A stretch of 32,660 nt of DNA from Acidimicrobiaceae bacterium (GTDB lineage Bacteria; Actinomycetota; Acidimicrobiia; Acidimicrobiales; Bog-793), in assembly GCA_003136185.1 (NCBI GenBank), contig PLDN01000170.1:3218-35877 (forward strand). Direction: 5' to 3'. Position 1 is the first letter of the stretch; each line of letters begins with the position of its first letter. The notes beneath the pieces were generated by a model that saw only the letters and a list, made by a program, of their open reading frames with translations, was not told the DNA's origin and did not search any database. This document shows positions 15,215-22,235 of the stretch, piece after piece. The position numbers and the translations under genes are program-made.

Positions 15215-16432
15215 GTGACGCTACAGACCCCATCGCTTGTTGCTCCGGGCCGGTTCTACTGGGCCGCCGGCTGGACTTCCCCTGCCCTGGTCACGCTGAG
15301 CGTGTCGCTTGGGATCTCACTGCTCGGAGGGCTTGCCGTTCAGATGGAGCACAGCTTTGGCTTCGGTCCGACCTTCCTCGGCACCCTCGTGGCACTCTAC
15401 TACCTGGGCTGGTCGATCGTCTCGATGGCGGCGGGAAACGCCGCGCAGCGCTTCGGTGACGTCGCGTTGATGGCCCTCGCCGTCGGACTGTCCGTGATCC
15501 TGCTCGCCTGGATCGCGGTATCTGCCCTCGACCGTACGCTGCTGGCGATTCTTGTCTTCGGCTGCGGGGTAGCTGCTAGCACGTCGCAGCCGGCTGCCAA
15601 CAGCTTCCTTGCAAGACGGGCGCATTCGGCCCACGTCGGGCTCGCCTTTGGGGTGAAACAGGCCGTACCGACGGCTGCTGGGCTGCTCGGCGGCTTGGCG
15701 GTGCCGACAATTGCCGTCACGGTTGGTTGGCGGTGGGCGTTCGCCAGTGCGGCGATCTTGTCGGTGTTAGTGCTTGTCCACGTTCTCCTGACCGGGCGGG
15801 GAGATCGCAGCTCGTATGCCGCCCCCCCCACTGTCCTGCAAGGCGGCAGGCTGCTCGGGCTCGAAGGGCTACTCCTCGCCGCCGGTGTCGGAGTCGGTTC
15901 GATGAGCTCGAGCGCCATCACGACCTTCTTGGTGAGCTCTGCAGTGGCCGACGGGCTCTCAGAGACGTGGGCCGGGACTCTGTTGGCAATCGCCAGTCTG
16001 GCGGCCCTCCTGACGAGAGTCTCCGCCGGGGCACTTGCCGATCGGCGGCGGAGCAATCATCTGGTTCAGGTCTCGGGGCTGCTCGCGCTCGGCTCGATTG
16101 GATGCGTGGTGCTCTATGTCGCGTCGCAGGATCACGTCCCGCAACTGTTCCTACCCGGCGCCATCGTAGCCATAGGAGCCGGGTGGGGATGGGTAGGCAT
16201 CTTCTACCTGGCTGTTATCGAGCGCTTCTCGGGCAGAGAAGCACGCGCGACATCCGCGATGCAGCTTGCGAGTGGGGTGGGTACTGGCGTTGGACCGCTC
16301 GTCTTCGGTGAGGTGTGTGCTGCCACGTCCTACGGTGCGGCCTGGGCGACGGTCGGTGCCATCAGTGCCGCTGGTGCCGTCGTCATGCTCCTCGGCGCCC
16401 GCTGTCCAGGTTCGTTCGCGACGCGATCATGA
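15215..16432 (+). CDS. MFS transporter
   Basis: This is a major facilitator superfamily protein with about twelve hydrophobic segments. After the second segment comes the loop AAGNAAQRFGDV, and after the eighth ALADRRRSNHLVQ, both corresponding to the family's cytoplasmic signature loops. A long hydrophilic middle loop (LLTGRGDRSSYAAPP) divides two six-helix halves. The GTG start at 15215 lacks a clear ribosome binding site. Its stop overlaps the next ATG (ATGA), so the next gene is translationally coupled. It is a second transporter in a cluster that already has an ABC importer, so it may export a product or import a related substrate. Confidence 0.88.
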   Translation: MTLQTPSLVAPGRFYWAAGWTSPALVTLSVSLGISLLGGLAVQMEHSFGFGPTFLGTLVALYYLGWSIVSMAAGNAAQRFGDVALMALAVGLSVILLAWIAVSALDRTLLAILVFGCGVAASTSQPAANSFLARRAHSAHVGLAFGVKQAVPTAAGLLGGLAVPTIAVTVGWRWAFASAAILSVLVLVHVLLTGRGDRSSYAAPPTVLQGGRLLGLEGLLLAAGVGVGSMSSSAITTFLVSSAVADGLSETWAGTLLAIASLAALLTRVSAGALADRRRSNHLVQVSGLLALGSIGCVVLYVASQDHVPQLFLPGAIVAIGAGWGWVGIFYLAVIERFSGREARATSAMQLASGVGTGVGPLVFGEVCAATSYGAAWATVGAISAAGAVVMLLGARCPGSFATRS

Positions 16433-17706
16433 AGGCGCCTTCCGTGATTGTCGTGGGAGCGGGCATCGTTGGCTCATGCTGTGCATTGGAGCTCGCCCGA
16501 GCCGGCGTGGACACCCTGGTGATCGAGAAGGGACTGTCCGTTGGCTGGGAAGCTTCTTCGCGAAGCATGGGCAGCCTCCGAATTCAGGGCCGCGAGCCGG
16601 CGGAGATCCCGCTGGCGGTCGAGGCGCTGCGAAGGTGGCGTGAGCTGGCGAGCAAGGCCGAATTCGAGTTCGTGGAAGGCGGCAACCTCTATCTGGCGGA
16701 GCACGATCGGGAACTCGACGTTCTCAGGTCACTGCACGAGCAGGCCGTGAGCGGGGGGCTCGAAGACGTCCGCCTGCTTGACTCCCGAGGCGTAGAGAGA
16801 CTCGTTCCGCTCCGTGACGGGGCGAGTAAGGGCGGTCTCTACAGCCCATACGACGCGCAATGCGATCCGCAGCGGGCCGTCGCCGAGGTCGCCCGACTGG
16901 CGGAGCAAGTAGGGGCACGCTTTTTGCTTGGTGAACGGGTGACAGAAGTGCTCGTCCGGGGTGAGAAGGTTCGCGGAGTCGCTACCGCTGCGCACGGCTC
17001 GATCATGTGCTCGCACGTCGTCGTCGCCTGCGGCGTCGGCACACCCCGGCTGATCCGCACGCTCGGGCTAGAGCTTCCAATCAAAGCAGTCGGCGTTACT
17101 CAGGCCGAGTCGCGAGCGGTGTCGGTCACATTCCGTCCAACGCTGAGGGCGATGAGGTTCAGCGCTCGCCAGCGTCCGGACGGAAGGCTCGTGCTCGGCG
17201 CCGGCCTCGAGACCCGCGCCGACCAATTCGTCTCCTTGTCCGACTTCACTCGCCTTGTCGAATGGCTACCGAGATACTGGGTTCACCGGCGCAACATCAG
17301 GCTGAGCTTCGATCTCTGGCCCAGAGGTTGGCAGTATGTCAGAGGCGGTGTCGAAGGGAGAAGCGGGGAGCTGGCATATCCCGGGCCGAACCAGGCGCTC
17401 ATCGATCGAGCTGCTCGAGGGCTGTCATCGGTGCTCGCGGGCTCGCCCGAGATCGTGATCGATCGGTACTGGATCGGTCTCGTCGATCACACACTCGACG
17501 GGCTCCCGGTGATCGAGTCTCTGGACAGACCTGCAGGTTTGCAACTAGCCGCAGGATTCAGTGGCCACGGCCTCGGTATCGCTCCCGCAGTCGGGGGAGT
17601 CGTCGCGGCGGCCGTGCTCGGTGCCACCCCTCCGCTGGACATCGGCGCGTTCTCTATCCGGCGTTTCGCGGCAGGCCGAGTCCCGATACCGGAGAGGTTC
17701 ATCTAA
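16429..17706 (+). CDS. FAD-dependent oxidoreductase, DAO family
   Basis: This is a flavoprotein of the D-amino-acid-oxidase/glycine-oxidase/sarcosine-oxidase type. The FAD motif VIVVGAGIVGSCCALELARAG starts at residue 6, followed by the Glu of VIEKG. Near the C-terminus LQLAAGFSGHGLGIAPAVGG is the second flavin-binding segment typical of the family. The middle, beta-rich part would bind the amine or amino acid. It starts within the stop of the MFS gene and ends 24 bases before the acyl-CoA dehydrogenase gene. With the aminotransferase it gives the cluster two ways to attack a C-N bond, which supports a nitrogen-containing substrate. Confidence 0.9.
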   Translation: MKAPSVIVVGAGIVGSCCALELARAGVDTLVIEKGLSVGWEASSRSMGSLRIQGREPAEIPLAVEALRRWRELASKAEFEFVEGGNLYLAEHDRELDVLRSLHEQAVSGGLEDVRLLDSRGVERLVPLRDGASKGGLYSPYDAQCDPQRAVAEVARLAEQVGARFLLGERVTEVLVRGEKVRGVATAAHGSIMCSHVVVACGVGTPRLIRTLGLELPIKAVGVTQAESRAVSVTFRPTLRAMRFSARQRPDGRLVLGAGLETRADQFVSLSDFTRLVEWLPRYWVHRRNIRLSFDLWPRGWQYVRGGVEGRSGELAYPGPNQALIDRAARGLSSVLAGSPEIVIDRYWIGLVDHTLDGLPVIESLDRPAGLQLAAGFSGHGLGIAPAVGGVVAAAVLGATPPLDIGAFSIRRFAAGRVPIPERFI

Positions 17707-17730
17707 CGCATGGGAGAAGGAGTATGAGAG

Positions 17731-18873
17731 ATGTATGAAGTGCTGGAGTCACGGTTCGGCAGTGAATGGCTGCAGGCGCTTACGGACGAGATGAGGCTAT
17801 TTGGCAACAAGTACCGCCAACAGCTAGATGCCTTCACGAAGGAAGGTATGTTTCCTCGGGACATCTACGTCGAGATGGGACAACGGGGCTGGGTCGGTCC
17901 CACCACGGCGACTGCACAGGGCGGACTGGGAGGGGGCGTAGCCGAGTACTGCGCGATCTGCGAGCAGGTGGCTCGGCACTCACTCATTTCTCCGCAAATC
18001 TCCGTGCAAGGTCAGCAATGGCTGAACCGATGGGGAACGCCTCAGCAACAGGCAAGGTACCTGCCAGGGATCGCCCAGGGAACACTGATCTTCGCTGAAG
18101 CGATATCTGAGCCAGACGCCGCATCCTCGCTGAAGGCGCTGACATGTAGAGCAGAACAGTCGGGCTCGGAGTTCGTCATCAACGGGCGGAAGACACACGT
18201 GAACCTGGGTGTCGAGGCGGACGTGCTGCTGACCTACGCCATAGTTCCAGAAGCTGGCCTCACGGCCTTCCTCGTACCTGCGAACGCTGTCGGGATGACT
18301 CGGAGGCAGACCGACCCCATCGGTTTGCGGCTGCTGCCCACCTCCGAGATCACCTTTGACAATGTTCGTGTCGCCGAGGATTCAGTGCTGGGTAGGGTCG
18401 GAGGTGGATTCGAGACGTTCGTGACGACCTTCAACGTGAGTCGACTAGGGAACGCGTCGGAGATCATCGGATTCTCCGAACGAGCGCTGCGCAACGCCAT
18501 CGACTACGCGAAAGCGCGGCCGGTCGGCAGCAGCGTCGTCACAGACTTTCAAGGCAACCAATGGATAGTGGCGGAGGCTTATAGCAAGATTTACGCTGCA
18601 TCGCTTGCTCGCGACCGAGCAGCGAACCTGGCCGACGCTGGTGAGGATGTTGCGCTGCCGACAACGCTGGCGAAGCGACTTGCGATTGAGGCCGGCGAGT
18701 ACACCGTCAACGAGTGCTACTCGCTCATCGGCTCGCACGGTCTCTATACGGACACAGACTATGGACAGTTGCTGCACGACATGAAGGTCTACCGTGTGGC
18801 CGGTGGATCTCTCGAGATTCTGAAGAACTACATCGCGAAACGTGTCCTGTCGGACGACGGGTTGCTGCGGTGA
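17731..18873 (+). CDS. Acyl-CoA dehydrogenase family protein
   Basis: The fold is that of FAD-dependent acyl-CoA dehydrogenases: a helical N-terminal domain, the beta-domain segment FAEAISEPDAASSLKALTCRAE and INGRKTHVNLG, then the C-terminal helical domain with SLIGSHGLYTDTDYGQLLHDMKVYR. The two places where the family carries its catalytic base look changed. The YEGT-type Glu is Gly in RVAGGSLEILK, and the helix-G Glu (x-E-R-L) is Ser in FNVSRLG. It may use another residue or catalyse something other than alpha,beta-dehydrogenation. AAGGAG stands eight bases before the ATG. It is the last gene of the unit and is followed by a hairpin. Confidence 0.9.
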   Translation: MYEVLESRFGSEWLQALTDEMRLFGNKYRQQLDAFTKEGMFPRDIYVEMGQRGWVGPTTATAQGGLGGGVAEYCAICEQVARHSLISPQISVQGQQWLNRWGTPQQQARYLPGIAQGTLIFAEAISEPDAASSLKALTCRAEQSGSEFVINGRKTHVNLGVEADVLLTYAIVPEAGLTAFLVPANAVGMTRRQTDPIGLRLLPTSEITFDNVRVAEDSVLGRVGGGFETFVTTFNVSRLGNASEIIGFSERALRNAIDYAKARPVGSSVVTDFQGNQWIVAEAYSKIYAASLARDRAANLADAGEDVALPTTLAKRLAIEAGEYTVNECYSLIGSHGLYTDTDYGQLLHDMKVYRVAGGSLEILKNYIAKRVLSDDGLLR

Positions 18874-18885
18874 TGGAGCCCCAGC

Positions 18886-18903
18886 ACCTGGCTTGCGCCA
18901 GGT
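18886..18903 (+). terminator. Hairpin after the catabolic unit
   Basis: ACCTGGC (18886-18892), loop TTGC and GCCAGGT (18897-18903) form a perfect 7-bp stem, 12 bases beyond the stop codon of the acyl-CoA dehydrogenase gene. No run of T follows, so it is at best a U-tract-free terminator or an mRNA-stabilising hairpin. Confidence 0.5.
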
Positions 18904-18941
18904 TCGCAACGGCCCGGCCAGGTCGAAGACCGCGATCGACG

Positions 18942-19168
18942 TGAAGGGCGCCAATTGTGAATCGGCGCTTGTCGATGCCGGTTGAGGTGACTCGAAGCGT
19001 GCAACAGCCGAGGCGACCTGAAGGGTCCAATTACGGATCTACGCGACGGCGACGTCGTTGCCATGTAATCGGGGTGTGGTTGCCGGGCGTCAATGCTCCG
19101 GCAGGCGGAAGCGCCTGAAGGTCGAAATAATCGGACCCGTCCCATCGATATTCAGATGGCACCCTTCA
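18942..19168. repeat. Relic insertion-sequence ends, possibly a MITE-like remnant
   Basis: The 435 bases between the acyl-CoA dehydrogenase stop and the next insertion sequence (18874-19308) hold no convincing gene but several terminal-repeat-like blocks. TGAAGGGCGCCA lies at 18942-18953, TGAAGGGTCCA at 19019-19029, and the inverted TGGCACCCTTCA at 19157-19168 with ATCGATATTCAG just before it. These resemble the ends of the element at 19309-20614 (TGAAGGGCACCAGAA). They look like ends of related elements that lost their transposase or were deleted internally. Confidence 0.5.
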
Positions 19169-19308
19169 GGACTTCATGAAGGCGCTCGCGAGGATCAGAC
19201 GAGCGATCCGGTCGGCCACGGCTTGACTGCGGCCGTCGGTTGCACGCCAGCGTCTTCGACAATCTTCTGAGCCTCGAGACGGAGCCCTGAGGTGATCAGT
19301 CACTAAGG

Positions 19309-20614
19309 TGAAGGGCACCAGAACCCCGATCAGACCCTTGAGCTGGACCGCCGCGCCCGCCACAGGCCATCATCGGCTGTGTTTTTCTCCCTCCTCTACC
19401 TCGGACTCTGCCGGCTCTTCGGACTGATTCGGTCATCTCGACGATCCGTGTCGGACAAGGACGTCGAGCTCATGGTGCTCCGTCACGAGGTCCGCATCCT
19501 GGAACGTCAGCTGCACGGGTGCCTTCGCTACCGACCGGCAGATCGGGCGATCCTCGCGGCGCTCAGCCGGTTGCTCCCGCGAGCACGTTGGCGGTCGTTC
19601 CTCGTCACGCCCGAGACCTTGCTCCCTTGGCACCGCGAAGCAGCCAACATCAAGTGGCGCAGATGGGGCCGCCAACGTGGTCCTGGCAGACCGCCCTTGA
19701 GCGACGATCTTGTCGACCTCGTCGTCCGTCTCGGCCGGGAGAACCGCTCCTGGGGGTGCGTGCGCATCCAGGAGAGCTTCGAAAGCTCGGCGTGTGCCTG
19801 TCGGCGAGCTCGATCCGCCGTGTGCTTGGCCGCCACGGGCTCGGTCCGGTTCCACGACGAACGCCTACTTGGTCGGAGTTCCTCCGCACGCAGGCGAAGA
19901 GCGTGCTCGCGACGGACTTCTTCACCGTCGGCACCGTGAGGTTGACAAGGCTCTATGTGCTCTTCGTCGTCGAGCTCTCGACGCGCGAGGTGCACATCCT
20001 CGGGATCAGCGAGCATCCCACCGGGGCCTTCGTCACCCAACTGGCGCGCAACCTCGTCGCCGAACTGTCCGACCGCCGTCGGTCCGTCAGGTTCCTCGTC
20101 CGCGACCGGGACACCAAGTTCACTGCCAGCTTCGACGAGGTGCTTTCCTCTGAAGCCATCCGCGTGATCAAGACGCCGGTCCGCTCCCCTCGGGCAAACG
20201 CCTACGCGGAGAGATTTCTAAGGACGGCGCGGACCGAGTGCCTCGACCACATCCTCATCCTGGGCGAGCGCCATCTCGAGGGGGTGCTTCACAACGAGCA
20301 ACGGCCTCATCTAGGCATCGATCTCGGCGTGCCCGCCGGCTCGGCCGAACCCTCAGTACCGATCCTTGACGTCCAGCGCCAGGACGTGCTCGGCGGCCTC
20401 ATCCACGAGTACTACCCGGCGGCTGCGTGATCGATCGGTCTCGCGGACACCAGTCGTCCGCCCTGGCGCGCATGGCCGCAGTCTTGAACTTGTCAAGGCG
20501 GGGTCCTGCTCCCTGATCGCTTCGAGCAGATGAGCCGATCACTGCTCCTCTTCGCCGCCGGCAGCGACGATCAACTGACCGCGCACGGCGCGATCGACAT
20601 TCTGGTGCCCTTCA
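19309..20614 (+). mobile_element. Decayed insertion sequence with 15-bp terminal inverted repeats
   Basis: TGAAGGGCACCAGAA at 19309-19323 recurs as its exact reverse complement at 20600-20614, and CGATC lies a few bases inside both ends. Between them is one DDE transposase reading frame, broken as described in its own entry. Total length about 1.3 kb fits an IS481/IS3-like element. No target-site duplication is evident, which agrees with an old or rearranged insertion. Confidence 0.8.
19379..20430 (+). pseudogene. Frameshifted DDE (rve-type) transposase, IS481/IS3-like
   Basis: The first part, in the frame of the GTG at 19379, carries ELMVLRHEVRILERQL and RPADRAILAALSRLLPRARW, the N-terminal region of a common actinobacterial integrase-core transposase. 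Near 19770 the frame must change. Inserting one base after ATCCAG restores GELRKLGVCLSASSIRRVLGRHGLG, so a single-base deletion has occurred there, with no slippery heptamer. The rest encodes the DDE core: Asp in ATDFFTVG, Asp in LVRDRDTKF and Glu in NAYAERFLRTARTECLDH. Further on, HLEGVLHNEQRPHLG lacks several residues expected between VL and the NEQRPH motif (usually REYVAHY-like), indicating a second lesion. It is almost certainly inactive. Confidence 0.85.
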
Positions 20615-20697
20615 GCCTGATGGCGTCTACGACGGGGCCTTTCGCTCCCGAGAAGCCAGCCACTCTTCGTAACCTCGGGCCGCTTGCAAGCCGACCT

Positions 20698-21609
20698 TCA
20701 CGGCGCGGCTGGCGGCAGGGAATGGGCGGCGAGTTCCATGAGCCCATTCACGGCTTCTGACGACAGCACGGCTCGTCTGTTCTCGATGTCCCGCACAAGG
20801 CGGCGACCGCCGGAGATGACACGCACGCCGTCGATCTCGAACCTGTGCCGCGGGAGCTCGGCGCCGAGAACGCACATCACCGGCTTCACGTCGGGCGATT
20901 CCCCAACTAACGGACCGGACAAGGACTGAGACACCCGCTCGGCTTCCCACCGTGTCACCGCCAACGTCTTGGTGAGGGGATGACGGCCGTGCCAAAGCGT
21001 CCCCTTCGACAAGGTCAGCTTGCCCGAGTAGTTCTTAGCGTCCACAGCGAAGACGCCCGTGGGCCCGATCACGAGGTGGTCGACGTTCGCCTGTGATCCC
21101 GGCACAAGCCTGTCGTGGAGGACGCGGAAGCCGTGCTGTTCAAGCTTCTGGAGCCGCCGGCCGAGCCTCTCCTCGCCCTCGGCTCCCTTGCGCCATGCCC
21201 CGGTCTCCTCGCGTGGGCCCCAGAATGCCCTTGCGAGGGCGATTGCGACGAAGCATGCGACCAAGAGCGCGAGCACGTTGGCCTCGTGCCCGCCGACCGG
21301 CGCCCTCGAGACGACCTGCGTCGCAGCGGACGTCCGCAACCCGAAGCCGTGTTCGAACCAGTGGTTGAAAGCCGTAACAGCGAAACGGGCTGCCAGGTAC
21401 ACACCGACCGGGCCGACGACGGCAAGCGGGAGGGTCCAGTGCAAATAGCGACGGATGTTCTGCCTGTCCTGTTCGCGCCTGCGCCGGTACTCACTTCGTG
21501 CGGAGCGACCTGCGTCGTTGGCTCCGGGCGGCCTTTCCCCCAAGGCAGGTCCACGACGAGGTGCCAAAATGACACCCGGGCGCGGGTCATCGTCTCTCGG
21601 TCCGCTCAT
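20698..21609 (-). CDS. NERD-domain membrane protein (nuclease-related)
   Basis: An N-terminal basic region (SARSEYRRRREQDRQ) is followed by two predicted membrane segments at about 57-77 and 111-130, then a NERD domain at about 138-245. Its core has GAEGEERLGRRL, NVDHLVIGPTGVFAVDAKNYSG with Asp177, Asp190 and Lys192 in a PD-(D/E)xK-like arrangement, and a C-terminal cysteine-poor tail. NERD domains are related to restriction-type nucleases, but most proteins carrying them have no known function. ATG 21609 follows AGGGGG at seven bases. An upstream in-frame ATG at 21717 overlaps the stop of the small gene before it (TGATG), so a 36-residue longer coupled product is possible. It lies between an insertion sequence and an integrase remnant. 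Confidence 0.83.
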   Translation of the reverse strand: MSGPRDDDPRPGVILAPRRGPALGERPPGANDAGRSARSEYRRRREQDRQNIRRYLHWTLPLAVVGPVGVYLAARFAVTAFNHWFEHGFGLRTSAATQVVSRAPVGGHEANVLALLVACFVAIALARAFWGPREETGAWRKGAEGEERLGRRLQKLEQHGFRVLHDRLVPGSQANVDHLVIGPTGVFAVDAKNYSGKLTLSKGTLWHGRHPLTKTLAVTRWEAERVSQSLSGPLVGESPDVKPVMCVLGAELPRHRFEIDGVRVISGGRRLVRDIENRRAVLSSEAVNGLMELAAHSLPPAAP

Positions 21610-21716
21610 GTGTCTGCCCCCTAGTCCAACTCTGTTATCGACGGGATGGCTCTGCAGCTTGAGGAGGCGGGCGCGTGCCACTTGGTTGCATCGCTGCAGA
21701 TCTAGCTTCCGGGCCA

Positions 21717-21878
21717 TCACCGGGAAGCCGTGCCTTGCCAGCGGGAGACGATGAGAGCGACGAGCGTATCGAGATCTACCCCAAGGTGTCGGGCGTCTTC
21801 CTCGAGGCTTCGAAGGAGGACGTCAGGCACACGTAAGGTCACTTCAGTCCATGAAGCACATCCGTCCGGGTTCGCCAT
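21717..21878 (-). CDS. Small ribbon-helix-helix-like protein
   Basis: This encodes 53 residues: MANPDGCASWTEV, then a strand and two helices (TLRVPDVLLRSLEEDARHLGVDLDTLVALIVSRW). The pattern, a short beta strand followed by helix-turn-helix spacing, resembles ribbon-helix-helix DNA-binding proteins or antitoxins such as the CopG/Arc group. It overlaps the 3' end of the integrase remnant in another frame. Its ATG lies in a 13-base tandem duplication (ATGGCGAACCCGG twice), so the start may be a by-product of that duplication. It may regulate the NERD gene directly downstream. Confidence is moderate because the protein is short. Confidence 0.5.
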   Translation of the reverse strand: MANPDGCASWTEVTLRVPDVLLRSLEEDARHLGVDLDTLVALIVSRWQGTASR

Positions 21879-22128
21879 CCGGGTTCGCCATCGTCCGTAG
21901 CGATTCGAGCGATCGACTCTGAGCGAGCTCGGATAGGGAGGCGGCGATCTTGAAGTCTCGGTCGGGCGTCGCGTGCTGGTAGCGGAGGGCTGCCTCTGGT
22001 GACGCATGACCGAGGCGGTTCATCAGCTCACGCGTTGAAGCGCCAGTTCCAACAGCGAGGGTGTTGCCGGTGTGTCTCAGATCGTGGAATCGCAGGTGCG
22101 GCAGACCGACTGCCGATGCGACTCTACG
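21844..22128 (-). pseudogene. Tyrosine recombinase (phage-type integrase), C-terminal remnant
   Basis: A minus-strand frame encodes VGLPHLRFHDLRHTGNTLAV, then TGASTRELMNRLGHASPEAALRYQHATPDRDFKIA. This contains the HxLRH box, the LGH box and the nucleophile Tyr of a tyrosine site-specific recombinase of the kind used by actinobacterial integrative elements. An in-frame TGA stands directly upstream near 22129 and no catalytic-domain start or N-terminal DNA-binding arm is found, so only about 95 residues survive. It marks where an integrated element was cut or replaced. Confidence 0.87.
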
Positions 22129-22235
22129 TCAGACGATGGATAAACGAGTGGGATCTGAGGCGGCTCTACCCCGGGGAGCACATCAAGTTCCTAGGGGAGC
22201 ACGTCGAGCTGCGATCAGGTCAGGATGTGACGTGA
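22116..22235 (+). CDS. Short unknown ORF overlapping the CHAT gene start, possibly a gene remnant
   Basis: From the ATG at 22116 it encodes 39 residues with a coding-like composition (RRWINEWDLRRLYPGEHIKFLGEHVELRSG), ending at a TGA that overlaps the GTG of the CHAT gene (GTGA). Its first codons fall inside the integrase remnant on the other strand. It is therefore more likely the 3' end of a gene truncated by the rearrangement than a complete small gene. I do not recognise it. Confidence 0.35.
   Translation: MRLYVRRWINEWDLRRLYPGEHIKFLGEHVELRSGQDVT

Noticed and set aside
17007-17738. Plus-strand frame of 243 codons.
   Set aside because: It is an Arg-rich alternate frame of the DAO-family gene, which has complete motifs.
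19760-19780. Programmed ribosomal frameshift in the transposase.
   Set aside because: No slippery heptamer lies at the frame junction, the frames rejoin by adding one base, and a second lesion occurs downstream, so decay is the simpler explanation.
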